Of a DNA stretch of 64,000 nucleotides, positions 35,622 to 43,645 are shown piece after piece. The DNA comes from Blastococcus litoris (GTDB taxonomy: Bacteria; Actinomycetota; Actinomycetes; Mycobacteriales; Geodermatophilaceae), in contig NZ_QCZF01000006.1 of the NCBI RefSeq assembly GCF_003075095.1, forward strand, positions 332,920-396,919, read 5' to 3'. A model generated the notes under the pieces. It was not told where the DNA came from. It ran no database searches and saw nothing but the letters and a program-made list of their open reading frames with translations. The position numbers were made by a program, and so were the translations under genes. Position 1 is the first letter of the stretch. Each line of letters starts with the position of its first letter.

Positions 35622-36553
35622 CCTGGACCGAGAAGGACATCCCGGACCTGACCGGCCGGACGGCGGTGGTGACCGGGGCGAACGGCGGTCTGGGCTTCCA
35701 GACGGCGCTGGCCCTGGCCGGCGCCGGGGCGCACGTGGTGATGGCGGCGCGGGACCCGGAGAAGACCGCCGCTGCGGAGGCGCGGCTGCGGGAGCGTTAC
35801 CCGGAGGCGTCGCTCGAGGTGGTGCCGCTGGACCTGGGCGACCTGTCGGTGGTGAAGGCGGCTGCTGCGACCGTGCTGGCCGGGCACGAGCGGATCGACA
35901 TCCTGGTGAACAACGCCGGGGTGATGGCGATGCCGCAGCGGGAGACGGCCGACGGCTTCGAGATGCAGTTCGGCATCAACCACCTGGGGCACTGGGCGCT
36001 GACGGCGCACCTGATGCCCGCGCTGCGGGCGGCGCCGGCTGCCCGGGTGGTGACCGTGACGTCGACCGCCCGGCACCGGGCAGGGCGGCTGGACCCGGCC
36101 GACCCGCACCTGCGGAAGAACTACGGGGCCTGGGCGTCCTACGCCCGGTCGAAGATGGCGAACCTGCACTTCGCGCTGGGGCTGCAGCAGCAGTTCGAGC
36201 GGGCCGGGGTGGCGGCGCAGAGCCTGGCGGCGCACCCGGGGCTGACCAACAGCGACCTGCAGGCACGGTCGGTGCGGGAGGGCGGCGCCGGCTGGCTCGG
36301 GGCCTTCTTCGAGACGATGACGGCGCGGTCGGGGATGACGCCGTTCGAGGGCGCGCGGCCCCAGCTCCGAGCGGCGACCGATCCGCGGGCGAAGGGCGGC
36401 GAGCTCTACGCGCCGCGCTTCGGCTCGCACGGCCCCGCCGTCCGCCGCCCGGTCCTCCGCCGCTGGGACCTGCAGAAACAGTTAGAGCGCCTTTGGCATA
36501 TTTCCGAGCGCGACACAGGGACTCGCTTGGGTGTAGCTCCGGGGCGCCCCTGA
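35618..36553 (+). CDS. Short-chain dehydrogenase (protochlorophyllide reductase-like subgroup)
   Basis: 311 aa. VVTGANGGLGFQTALALA, the NNAGVMAMPQRETADGFEMQ stretch of retinol dehydrogenase/POR-like SDRs, and SYARSKMANLHFAL carrying Tyr and Lys. The C-terminal segment from about 36475 (KQLERLWHISERDTG) is expected for the family, but its codons become AT-richer (CAGAAACAGTTAGAG), marking the left edge of the low-GC island. Confidence 0.92.
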   Translation: MTWTEKDIPDLTGRTAVVTGANGGLGFQTALALAGAGAHVVMAARDPEKTAAAEARLRERYPEASLEVVPLDLGDLSVVKAAAATVLAGHERIDILVNNAGVMAMPQRETADGFEMQFGINHLGHWALTAHLMPALRAAPAARVVTVTSTARHRAGRLDPADPHLRKNYGAWASYARSKMANLHFALGLQQQFERAGVAAQSLAAHPGLTNSDLQARSVREGGAGWLGAFFETMTARSGMTPFEGARPQLRAATDPRAKGGELYAPRFGSHGPAVRRPVLRRWDLQKQLERLWHISERDTGTRLGVAPGRP

Positions 36554-36746
36554 CCGGCTGCACTCAGTTGTCCGAGCGATACGTCATACCGTCGAGGCGC
36601 CTACCCGTCGTCGCTTGGTGCAGTTCGACTGAGCGCGCCGCCGATGACCCCGCTTCTGCACCGCGAGACCTCTTTGAGATCACCCTCAGCTGAGCCGGGC
36701 GACTTGCCAGCATCCCCCTGAGCACTCTTCAATGGTTGTGGCGGTC

Positions 36747-36780
36747 TTGGGGGGCCGGCCCATGCGGGCCGGCCCCCCAA
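36747..36780. terminator. Strong terminator-like hairpin
   Basis: Perfect 15-bp inverted repeat starting TTGGGGGGCCGG with an ATGC loop. On the minus strand it follows the micro-ORF stop by one base; on the plus strand it could end the SDR transcript. Confidence 0.8.
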
Positions 36781-36781
36781 G

Positions 36782-36853
36782 CTACCTGGGCTCGAGCGTG
36801 ATACTGACCGACGTCGCCGTCCAGCTGATCGTCAGTCGGAATCCCCGCTTCAC
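36782..36853 (-). CDS. Micro-ORF, 23 aa, between two hairpins
   Basis: GTG start with an exact GGGAGG 8 bp upstream, 23 codons and a TAG. The peptide runs VKRGFRLTIS, WTATSVSITL, EPR. It alternates hydrophobic and polar residues like a single beta strand pair and begins with basic residues. It is enclosed by a 15-bp stem directly after the stop and an 11-bp stem upstream of the ribosome site. No family is recognised. It could be a small regulatory or toxin-like peptide, a leader peptide, or a fortuitous frame. The ideal ribosome-binding site and tight terminator favour translation. Confidence 0.5.
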   Translation of the reverse strand: MKRGFRLTISWTATSVSITLEPR

Positions 36854-36881
36854 GAGCACCACCTCCCTTCGGGGTTCAAGG

Positions 36882-36910
36882 GGCCCCGCCCGCTCGCACC
36901 GGGCGGGGCC
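36882..36910. terminator. GC-rich hairpin upstream of the micro-ORF
   Basis: GGCCCCGCCCG / CGGGCGGGGCC, 11-bp perfect stem with a 7-base loop. On the minus strand it precedes the micro-ORF ribosome site by 14 bp, so it may be an attenuator or 5' UTR stem rather than a terminator. Confidence 0.6.
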
Positions 36911-37113
36911 TCTGCGCCACCCCGTGCTCCGGGGCGAAGCTCAGACTCCCCTCGAGCAAGCCCGCGCGCAAGCCTCAAACCCAGCCCTTGTAGCGGTCGG
37001 ACCTCACGCTCGTGCGTCGGTCACACACTGTTCCTGGATGGTTCACGTCGTTATCCTGCTTGCCAGACCATGTGCCGGTGCAGGAAAGTAATAGGAGGAG
37101 TACCGGGAACCCC

Positions 37114-37149
37114 CTGGACCCCCCGGACCCCCTGGACCCCCAGATCCCC
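37114..37149. repeat. Four tandem 9-bp units
   Basis: CTGGACCCC, CCGGACCCC, CTGGACCCC, CAGATCCCC, back to back, ending 18 bp before the GTG of the winged-helix-like gene. Two units are identical, the others differ by one and two bases. Spacing near the helical repeat and the position resemble iterons or a regulator array (inference). Confidence 0.65.
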
Positions 37150-37167
37150 CGCTAGAAAGGCGCCGAG

Positions 37168-37920
37168 GTGGCTGCATCCTCAGGTTCGCGGTCTGCCGAG
37201 TCGCGTCGCCAACTGCACGCGGCGGTCGCGAGATCTCATCGACGGACCGGCGTAGCGCTGGACATCGGCTTCGTTCGGAGCAGCGACGCCGCCGCTCCGC
37301 CGCTGGCCCGGATCCTTCGCGGTGGTCGAGGGGGCGAAGTCCGGCTGAAGACGTACTTGACGCTCTGCCTACTGGCGACGGACGAGCCGTACGACATACG
37401 CGCAGGCGTGCCGAGTCGTGCGATGGCGGAAGCGCTCGGGCTCCCCGACCCGGGTGGCAAGGGGGCGCGGCGGGTGGCAGACGCGCTGACGTGGTTGCGC
37501 CACGCGCAGCTCCTTGAGGTCACACCGAGGAGGGGTATGCCCTCTCCTCTGCGACTGCTCGACCAAGCTGGTTCCGGAGGTGCTTTCGTGCGCCCGACGG
37601 GCCGATGGATTCGGATTCCACTCGGCTTCTGGCGCGAGGAGTGGATCGTCCACCTGTCGGGATCAGCGGTGGCCCTGCTTTTAGTGATTCTCGAAATGCA
37701 AGGTGGTCGTACGGTCGAGGACCCGCCATGGCTGCCCGGTGCGCGGCGCCCTCAGTACGGGATATCCGATGACACGTGGACAAGGGCCAGCGCTGAGCTC
37801 AGAGACGCGGGGCTACTGACCATAGGGCGAATTCCGCAGGGGCAAGACTTCGATTACCGGAGGATGCGGAACACCTACTGGATCGACCTCGACCGGCTTG
37901 AGAAAGCGCCAGACCGGTAG
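37168..37920 (+). CDS. Island protein with two predicted winged-helix-like segments
   Basis: 250 aa from a GTG. Not recognised. Residues about 60-130 (RLKTYLTLCLLATDEPYDIR, then SRAMAEALGLPD and RRVADALTWLRHAQLLEVTP) and residues about 145-245 (WIRIPLGFWREEWIVHLSG, YGISDDTWTRASAELRDAGL, then TYWIDLDRLEKA) each look like helix-turn-helix plus wing. Two such domains in a row occur in replication initiators and in some transcription factors. Basic N-terminus. Contains a TTA codon and lower GC than the core genes. The 9-bp tandem repeat just upstream is a natural candidate binding site. Confidence 0.55.
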   Translation: MAASSGSRSAESRRQLHAAVARSHRRTGVALDIGFVRSSDAAAPPLARILRGGRGGEVRLKTYLTLCLLATDEPYDIRAGVPSRAMAEALGLPDPGGKGARRVADALTWLRHAQLLEVTPRRGMPSPLRLLDQAGSGGAFVRPTGRWIRIPLGFWREEWIVHLSGSAVALLLVILEMQGGRTVEDPPWLPGARRPQYGISDDTWTRASAELRDAGLLTIGRIPQGQDFDYRRMRNTYWIDLDRLEKAPDR

Positions 37921-37999
37921 TCGTCGCGTTGGCGAACATTCCGAGGACCTGAGCAATTAGACTGCGGGAAACCGTAGAACGTAGGTGCTAAACGCGAGC

Positions 38000-38443
38000 C
38001 TATGCCGCTTTCGGGTTACCGATCCAGCCGGCCATCCCTCGTACTTGGTGAGGCGACAGGTAACGGAAGCTCTGTGGAGGCTGTAGGCGGAAGTGGGAAC
38101 GAAGAACGTCCAGAGGTAGGGGATCCAAGAATCGCTCCACATTCCGCATATGGACGCCGAAGGCTCGATGGGCACCCTTGAAGTAGGAGTCGTACTCCTG
38201 TCGACTTACCCCACACTTTCCCTGCACGCCGACCCACAGTTCATCCGGATCCGCCTGTGTCACGCGGTACAACTCGGCCAATCCCACAACCGCCTTTGTG
38301 GGGGCTGAGCTATACAGGACGATAGTGGAGCCCATCGCTGCCTGAGGGAACCTTCGCCGCAATTCAACCGTCTTCGTCTTGTCTAGAATCGCGTCAGCGA
38401 AGCGAGGCCGAATGCTGAGAAGAATCGCACGGTCACCGAGCAC
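38000..38443 (-). CDS. ASCH-domain protein
   Basis: 147 aa from a GTG that lies inside the 3' end of the upstream gene (11-bp overlap). The ASCH signature is clear: AILLSIRPRFADAILDKTKT then VELRRRFP, GSTIVLYSSAPTKAVVGLAEL, and the C-terminal PPQSFRYLSPHQVRGM. ASCH folds resemble PUA and are thought to bind RNA; some members are RNases or amidohydrolases. It is the second gene of an operon with a GNAT-PIN-PUA-like protein, which strengthens an RNA-related role. Low-GC, island-borne. Activity unknown. Confidence 0.85.
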   Translation of the reverse strand: MLGDRAILLSIRPRFADAILDKTKTVELRRRFPQAAMGSTIVLYSSAPTKAVVGLAELYRVTQADPDELWVGVQGKCGVSRQEYDSYFKGAHRAFGVHMRNVERFLDPLPLDVLRSHFRLQPPQSFRYLSPHQVRGMAGWIGNPKAA

Positions 38444-40460
38444 CGCGACGCGTGCCTTCGTTGTAGATCGCTCCGAAGTGTTCTGCGCTGATCATGGTCG
38501 GGGACTGTAGCGTCCCCATCCGACGGTTTCCGGCCAACTCGCGGAGTCGCTCGAAGGTCACAGGCCGGTCGAAGCGCTCCGTGTCCCTGAAACGCAGGGC
38601 TGTCGCATGACTGCCCTTGCCGCTGTTCTGTATGTCGACAAGCCTATAGACGCCGAGGTGCTTGTAGCGCCGATGCAGGACCCTCGGCTCGTCAACCACA
38701 ACCTGGACTAGTTGGGAGCAGGCGACGACACCGCCGATCCGGTCCCTCCCTGTGCCGCTCGCGTACCAGAGGATGCGGGCGGGGGCCGACGGATTCATCC
38801 GCGCGCTTCGGTAATAGACATGCTCTGGGCTGATTCCGAGTAGAGGATCCCTTGCCCACAAAGTGTCTTGCATCGCGAATAGCTCGAGCGCGAACCTCGG
38901 TTGGATCGGAACAATATAGCTGGGAAGGGAAGCGTCAAGAATCTTCGCGGGCCACAGGAAGTGCTCGAGCGCAGCTGTGACTGCAGGGGAGTCTGTCCTT
39001 CGTGCCAGTGCTACTTCGTTGTGGAGCGGATGCCTAAGATCGAGCGCGCGCAGAGCATCATCGGCATCGCGGATATCGAGCACCGACGCCACGTAGGTGC
39101 CCCCAGATAGAATGTAGCCATCGTCGCTCAACGCCTCTCGACATGCTGCGCTGACGTGGGAATCGGTGATGACTATCCTCGGCGCGCCAAGAGAGACCGC
39201 TGTTCGTCGCATTTCAGCAAGGATGAGCCGGATGATGGTTGATGCAAGACTATGTCGCGTGTGCCTAAGGAGGGGAACGACGATGGCGTCCCGGGTTGCT
39301 TCATGTGCCCACGTGGCGACAATGTCTCCTGAGGGCGCGCGCGCTGCCTTGTGCCGTATTGATGGCGAACTGGCCAAGGACCTTAAAAGGGCGGCGAACG
39401 CGGCGCGGCGTTCCCCTCCCGCCATATCTATAAGAGACCGGAGTTCGTTCTCTGATCCGGCCGGAAGGTCCTCGACCGTATATTCTGTGCCTCGGAGCGC
39501 GGCCGGCCGATAGCGGAATGCGTCTCGAAGTTCCTCGAGGTGAGGGACAACGTCGGATGGGCGCAGGACGCGAACACCGGACGAGGAGGCCGCATCGCCT
39601 GCAATCTCAATCAACTCAGTGTCTCTAGTAACGAAAATGGTTGCGCCGGAAGCTGCCGCGTAAGCGATATGCTTCACATCTGAGTCATGCTGCGGCCGGA
39701 GTTCTGGAATATTGGCCTGTAGATCCGCTAGGTGCCTCTCGAATGAATCGGTCGACGGATTCAGGAGCGGAAACTTCGTGGCAGCGCTTCGTTGCCGCCT
39801 ACGTTCGGAGGCGTCACCGAGGCGATGAATCTCGTTGAATGTCTCGGGAGTCAACGACAGTTGAAGCTGACTGGCGAGCCAGTCGGCCTCAAGGTATTGA
39901 GATTCACTAGCTCCTGGACGGTTCCGATGCACAGCTAGGTCAAGGAAGATATTGTGGTCGATCGCGACCGTCAAGGCAGTGGTCGCCTCGTCATCCACGT
40001 TGAATAGGTCTGGCAAGCCGTGCGACTTCCACCAGACTACGAGGGTTGATCCATCCTTCCCTCGTCCCGCTACCTCGTTCATCGCCGTGAAGCCGAGGGC
40101 GGGCCAGGCGTCCTTGGCGGCGTAGTCCGAACGACAGCGCACCCGGATGCCGGGCAGATGACTGTAGTGGCGGCTCACTTCGTCCACCAACAACTTGGCG
40201 ATTCCCTGCCTCCGAGACTCCTCGCGCACGCACAGGTGTATCAGGCGGATACGCCCGAGGGCTGAAGCGAAAAGGGCGTATCCGGCCACCTCGCTCTCGC
40301 TCCCCGTCGTGGCAGCTAGAAGCGTCCGTTGCAGGGCAAACTCTGGAAAGGCCCCCCTGGGCATCGGGCCCAGCGTTGCCTTGTTCCGGTCCGCCAGTTG
40401 GACGATGCGATCGATCAACGACTGATCCGTTGGGTCGACCCACCGGAGCACGATGTTCAC
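38433..40460 (-). CDS. Multidomain GNAT - PIN - GNAT-like - PUA-like protein
   Basis: 675 aa, soluble. Residues 1-150: GNAT acetyltransferase, with strand 4 RIRLIHLCVREESRRQGIAK carrying the acetyl-CoA loop R83-R-Q-G-I-A88. Residues 163-305: PIN-type nuclease with conserved acids D168 (VAIDHNIFLDLAV), E206 (LTPETFNEIH), D261 (HDSDVKHIAYAAA) and D280 (IFVTRDTELIE). Residues about 330-470: second GNAT-like segment (HTRHSLASTIIRLILAEMRR), lacking a clear acetyl-CoA loop. Residues about 545-640: PUA/ASCH-like domain (ARILWYASGTGRDRIGGVVA, LHRRYKHLGVYRLVDI). It is followed by an ASCH gene with 11-bp overlap. Nuclease, acetyltransferase and RNA-binding modules in one chain suggest RNA processing, toxin-antitoxin or defence function (inference). 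Confidence 0.75.
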   Translation of the reverse strand: MNIVLRWVDPTDQSLIDRIVQLADRNKATLGPMPRGAFPEFALQRTLLAATTGSESEVAGYALFASALGRIRLIHLCVREESRRQGIAKLLVDEVSRHYSHLPGIRVRCRSDYAAKDAWPALGFTAMNEVAGRGKDGSTLVVWWKSHGLPDLFNVDDEATTALTVAIDHNIFLDLAVHRNRPGASESQYLEADWLASQLQLSLTPETFNEIHRLGDASERRRQRSAATKFPLLNPSTDSFERHLADLQANIPELRPQHDSDVKHIAYAAASGATIFVTRDTELIEIAGDAASSSGVRVLRPSDVVPHLEELRDAFRYRPAALRGTEYTVEDLPAGSENELRSLIDMAGGERRAAFAALLRSLASSPSIRHKAARAPSGDIVATWAHEATRDAIVVPLLRHTRHSLASTIIRLILAEMRRTAVSLGAPRIVITDSHVSAACREALSDDGYILSGGTYVASVLDIRDADDALRALDLRHPLHNEVALARRTDSPAVTAALEHFLWPAKILDASLPSYIVPIQPRFALELFAMQDTLWARDPLLGISPEHVYYRSARMNPSAPARILWYASGTGRDRIGGVVACSQLVQVVVDEPRVLHRRYKHLGVYRLVDIQNSGKGSHATALRFRDTERFDRPVTFERLRELAGNRRMGTLQSPTMISAEHFGAIYNEGTRRGAR

Positions 40461-40550
40461 GGACTGATGGTTACCGGTTCAGTGGTGATGCGCCAGGAGC
40501 CGAATGCCCCAGCGTGGCCGTCTTCCCTGGCTGGGGTAACGCGTGCTTCG

Positions 40551-41228
40551 CTACCGAGCCCGGCGGCCGAGGCGGTAGCCGACCAGGACGCCGATCAGGG
40601 TGAGGAGCGCCCCGCCGACGGCGCCCACGAGGAGGGTCTGGGCGTCCCCCGACGTTCCCGCGGAAACGCCGGCCTTGCCCGCGAACACCTGCCGACCCGG
40701 TGCCGCGACCGGCGCGCCGCCGGCCACCAGCGACGCGTCACTGGCCGACACAGCGGCAACAGAAGGAGCAGCGCTGATCGGCGTCACGGTGCCGGTCAGC
40801 TCGGCGTCGATCGCCGTGAAGAACTGGCCGGCCATGCGCTTGGCGACGCCGGTGATCATCCGCTGACCCACACCCGCCACCGGCCCGCCGATCACGGCGT
40901 CCGCCGAGTAGGTCAGGTTCGTCTTCCCGTCACCGGCGTCGTCCAGGTTGATCGTCACCTGGGCCCGCGCGTTCCCCGGCGCACCGGCACCCGATGCGTG
41001 CATCACGTACGACTTCGGGTGCTGCTTGTCCGAGAGCTTCACCTCGCCCGCGTACGTCCCGCGGATCGCCCCGACGCCGACGGAGACGTTCATCTTGTAC
41101 TCGTCGTCCCCGACCTGCTCCAGCGTCTCGCAGCCCGGGATGGTCCGCGCCAGCACGGCCGGGTCGGTGATCACCGACCACACCTGCTCCGGCGAACCCG
41201 AGAGAACTGCCGAGCCGTCGAGGTTCAC
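40551..41228 (-). CDS. coxG: CoxG-like SRPBCC protein with C-terminal membrane anchor
   Basis: 225 aa from a GTG overlapping the coxL stop (GTGA). Residues 1-150 are the carbon monoxide dehydrogenase subunit G fold (NLDGSAVLSGSPEQVWSVIT, TIPGCETLEQVGDDEYKM, FFTAIDAELTG). A Ser/Ala/Pro linker follows, then one membrane helix near the end (LLVGAVGGALLTLIGVLVGY) and LGRRAR. CoxG-like proteins recruit molybdenum hydroxylases to the membrane. Last gene of the coxMSLG operon. Confidence 0.9.
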   Translation of the reverse strand: MNLDGSAVLSGSPEQVWSVITDPAVLARTIPGCETLEQVGDDEYKMNVSVGVGAIRGTYAGEVKLSDKQHPKSYVMHASGAGAPGNARAQVTINLDDAGDGKTNLTYSADAVIGGPVAGVGQRMITGVAKRMAGQFFTAIDAELTGTVTPISAAPSVAAVSASDASLVAGGAPVAAPGRQVFAGKAGVSAGTSGDAQTLLVGAVGGALLTLIGVLVGYRLGRRAR

Positions 41229-43645
41229 GCCATCACTCCAGTCCCCGCGCGGCCGGCGGCCGCTGCGGTCATCTCCGAATCAGGGGAGCGCACCAGGTCG
41301 TACAGCTCCGTGGGCGAGATCGGCATCGACGTGATCCGCCGTCCCACCGCGTCCTCGATCGCCGAGGCGATCGCCGCCGTCCCCGGGATGACCCCGGCCT
41401 CGCCGGCGCCCTTGATGCCCAGCGGGTTCAGCGGCGACGGCGTCTGCTGGTGGTCGATGTCGACGTCGGGCACCTCGGACGCGTACGGCATCAGGAAGTC
41501 CATGTACGAGGCGTTCTGCAGCTGGCCGTCCTTGTCGTAGACCATCCGCTCGTAGAGCGCCCCGCCCACGCCCTGCGCCACGCCGCCGTGCACCTGGCCC
41601 TCGACGATCATCGGGTTCACCACGTTGCCGCAGTCGTGCACCACGGCGTACTTCACGACGTCGATCTCCCACGTCGCCGGGTCGATCTCGACGATCGCCG
41701 CGTGCGCGCCCGACGCGAACGTCGACCGCAGCGGCGAGTAGTAGTCGCGGTGCTCCAGCCCCGGCGCATCGCCCTCGGCCACCGGCGGCTTCGAGTCGTC
41801 GTGCGTCGTGAACTGGGTGGCCTGCTTGGCCGCCTCGTCGAACGCGTAGCGCAGCGGGTTGGACAGCACGGCGACGGTCCGCAGCGGGATCGACGTCCCG
41901 GGAACGCCCTTGACCTGCACCAGGCCCTCGTCGATCTCCAGGTCCTCCGGCGCCGCCTCGAGCACGTCGGCGGCGATCCGCAGCGCCTTCTCGCGCACGC
42001 CGCGGGCAGCCAGCGCGATCGCGTTGCCGCTCATCACCGCGGCGCGCGAGGCGAACGTCCCGACCGCGTAGCCGAAGCGCCGGGTGTCCCCGGTGGTCAC
42101 CTCGACGTCCTCGATCGGCACCCCGAGCTCGGAGGCGACGATCTGCGCGAACGCCGTCTCGTGGCCCTGCCCCTGCGAGGTCAGCCCGGTCGAGACCAGC
42201 ACCTTGCCGCTGCCGAGCACCTGCACGTGCCCGCCCTCGTAGGGCCCGGGCCCGGTGCCCTCGACGTACAGCGCCATGCCGATGCCCAGGTGCTTGCCGC
42301 GGGCGGCGGCCTCGGCGCGCAGGGAGTCCACGGAGGACCAGCCCACCAGCGTCTTCAGCTTCTCCACCAGACCCGGGTAGTCGCCCGAGTCGTAGATGAC
42401 CGGCCGGCCGTCCTGGAACGTCAGGTGGTGGTCGTAGGGGAACTGGTCGGGCTGGATCAGGTTCCGCTCGCGGACCTCGGACCGGTCGAGCCCGAGGGCG
42501 TCGGCGATCCGGTCCATCGTGCGTTCCATCGCGTAGCAGGCCTGCGGCCGCCCGGCGCCGCGGTACGGCGTCACGATCACGGTGTTCGTGTAGACGCTGT
42601 CCACGCGCACCCGGTACACGGGGATCACGTACGGCCCGACCAGCTGGGTCGCGGTGATGATCGGGACGATGATCCCGTAGGGCGTGTACGCGCCGTTGTC
42701 GTGCAGCACGTGGACGTCCAGGGCGGTGATCCGGCCGTCGTCGTCGTAGCCCACGGTGATGTCCTGGCGCTGCTGCCGCTCGTGCGCCGAGGAGATGAAG
42801 TGCTCGCGCCGGTCCTCGGCCCACTTCACCTCGGCCTGCAGCGCGATGGCCGCCATCGGCACCAGCAGCTCCTCCGGCCACGGGTGCACGATCTTCACGC
42901 CGAAGCCGCCGCCGACGTCCGGCGCGATCACCTCGACCTTCTCCAGCGACAGCTCCAGCTTCGCCGCGATCGCCGCGCGCACCGACGTCGACGCCTGGGT
43001 GCTGGTGTAGACCCGCAGCGACCGGTCGTCGGCGTCCCACTTGGCGTGCACGCCCTTGCCCTCCATCGGCATGGAGGCGCTGCGCTCGATGTACTGCGTG
43101 AAGCTCAGCGTCCGCGGCGAGGCGGCCAGCGCCGGCTCCACGTCGCCGGTCTCCTGGTGGTGCCGGGCCGCCACGTTGTCGGGGACGTCGTCGTGCACGG
43201 CGGCCGTCGCCTCGTGCGCGGCGTCCACGCCGACGACGACGGGCAGCTCCTCGTAGGTGACGACGATGCGCTCGCACACGTCCTCGGCGACGTACCGGTC
43301 GGTCGCGACGACCATCACCACCGGCTCGCCCACGTGCCGGACGACGTCGCGGGCGAGGGAGTAGGCGGTGCGCGGCTCGGTCAGCTGCGGGTGGGGGATG
43401 AGCACCGGCAGCGGCTCGGCCATCGGGCCGTGCAGGTCCTCGTAGGTGTAGATGGCGACGAGGCCCTCGACGTCGAAGCAGTCGTCGACGTCGATGGACA
43501 CGATGCGGGCGTGCGCGTGCGGCGAGCGCACGAAGGCCGCGGCCAACGCCCGGTGCCCGATGTCGTCGAGGTACCGGCCCTTGCCGACGATCAGCCGCGC
43601 GTCCTCGCGCCGGCGGACCGGCTCCCCGAACAGCTTCGTCGTCAT
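41225..43645 (-). CDS. Molybdenum hydroxylase large subunit (form II CoxL / xanthine dehydrogenase family)
   Basis: 806 aa from an ATG overlapping the small-subunit stop (ATGA). Aldehyde oxidase/xanthine dehydrogenase a/b hammerhead region (VRRREDARLIVGKGRYLDDI) and the molybdopterin-binding part (APDVGGGFGVKI, GLTSQGQGHETAFAQIVASE, and GIKGAGEAGVIPG with the catalytic Glu). The active-site loop reads PYRGAGRPQA, the form II type, not the CxxS-type loop of true CO dehydrogenase. It therefore probably hydroxylates an organic ring (purine, pyrimidine or related) rather than CO. Substrate inferred from the regulon. Confidence 0.93.
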   Translation of the reverse strand: MTTKLFGEPVRRREDARLIVGKGRYLDDIGHRALAAAFVRSPHAHARIVSIDVDDCFDVEGLVAIYTYEDLHGPMAEPLPVLIPHPQLTEPRTAYSLARDVVRHVGEPVVMVVATDRYVAEDVCERIVVTYEELPVVVGVDAAHEATAAVHDDVPDNVAARHHQETGDVEPALAASPRTLSFTQYIERSASMPMEGKGVHAKWDADDRSLRVYTSTQASTSVRAAIAAKLELSLEKVEVIAPDVGGGFGVKIVHPWPEELLVPMAAIALQAEVKWAEDRREHFISSAHERQQRQDITVGYDDDGRITALDVHVLHDNGAYTPYGIIVPIITATQLVGPYVIPVYRVRVDSVYTNTVIVTPYRGAGRPQACYAMERTMDRIADALGLDRSEVRERNLIQPDQFPYDHHLTFQDGRPVIYDSGDYPGLVEKLKTLVGWSSVDSLRAEAAARGKHLGIGMALYVEGTGPGPYEGGHVQVLGSGKVLVSTGLTSQGQGHETAFAQIVASELGVPIEDVEVTTGDTRRFGYAVGTFASRAAVMSGNAIALAARGVREKALRIAADVLEAAPEDLEIDEGLVQVKGVPGTSIPLRTVAVLSNPLRYAFDEAAKQATQFTTHDDSKPPVAEGDAPGLEHRDYYSPLRSTFASGAHAAIVEIDPATWEIDVVKYAVVHDCGNVVNPMIVEGQVHGGVAQGVGGALYERMVYDKDGQLQNASYMDFLMPYASEVPDVDIDHQQTPSPLNPLGIKGAGEAGVIPGTAAIASAIEDAVGRRITSMPISPTELYDLVRSPDSEMTAAAAGRAGTGVMA

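Larger units (their letters stand above)
36554..37167. other. 614-bp region without a normal-sized gene
   Basis: Contains, left to right: plain sequence with no recognised signal (36554-36746), a very strong hairpin (36747-36780), a 23-codon ORF on the minus strand (36782-36853), a second hairpin (36882-36910), plain sequence (36911-37092), a purine-rich GGAGGAG (37094-37100) with no start codon at usual distance, and a four-unit 9-bp repeat (37114-37149). Confidence 0.6.
36475..40550. mobile_element. Low-GC accessory island between two convergent core genes
   Basis: From about 36475 to 40550 the sequence is visibly AT-richer than its neighbours and uses codons such as TTA, ATA and AGA that are nearly absent outside. 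It sits in a convergent gap between the SDR and coxG, a safe insertion point. It holds a micro-ORF, a 9-bp tandem repeat, a winged-helix-like protein, and the GNAT-PIN/ASCH operon. No integrase, transposase, tRNA or flanking direct repeat was found, so the mechanism of entry is unknown and the exact edges are approximate. Confidence 0.65.

Noticed and set aside
37114..37149. CRISPR-like repeat
   Set aside because: Units of 9 bp with no spacers and no cas genes; a simple tandem repeat.
37243..37265. ACCGGCGTAGCGCTGGACAT in the island gene resembles ACCGGCGTAGTGTTGGACAT of the rRNA leader (63822 onward)
   Set aside because: About two mismatches in 21 bases, but roughly one such pair is expected by chance in a window of this size, and the island copy is coding.
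40640..40690. ACGTTCCCGCGGAAACG in coxG as a copy of the 28728 repeat
   Set aside because: It is coding for the linker of CoxG and matches only one half-unit; similarity is probably chance in GC-rich DNA.
41225..43645. True carbon monoxide dehydrogenase
   Set aside because: The active-site loop is form II (PYRGAGR), without the Cys of CO-oxidising enzymes.
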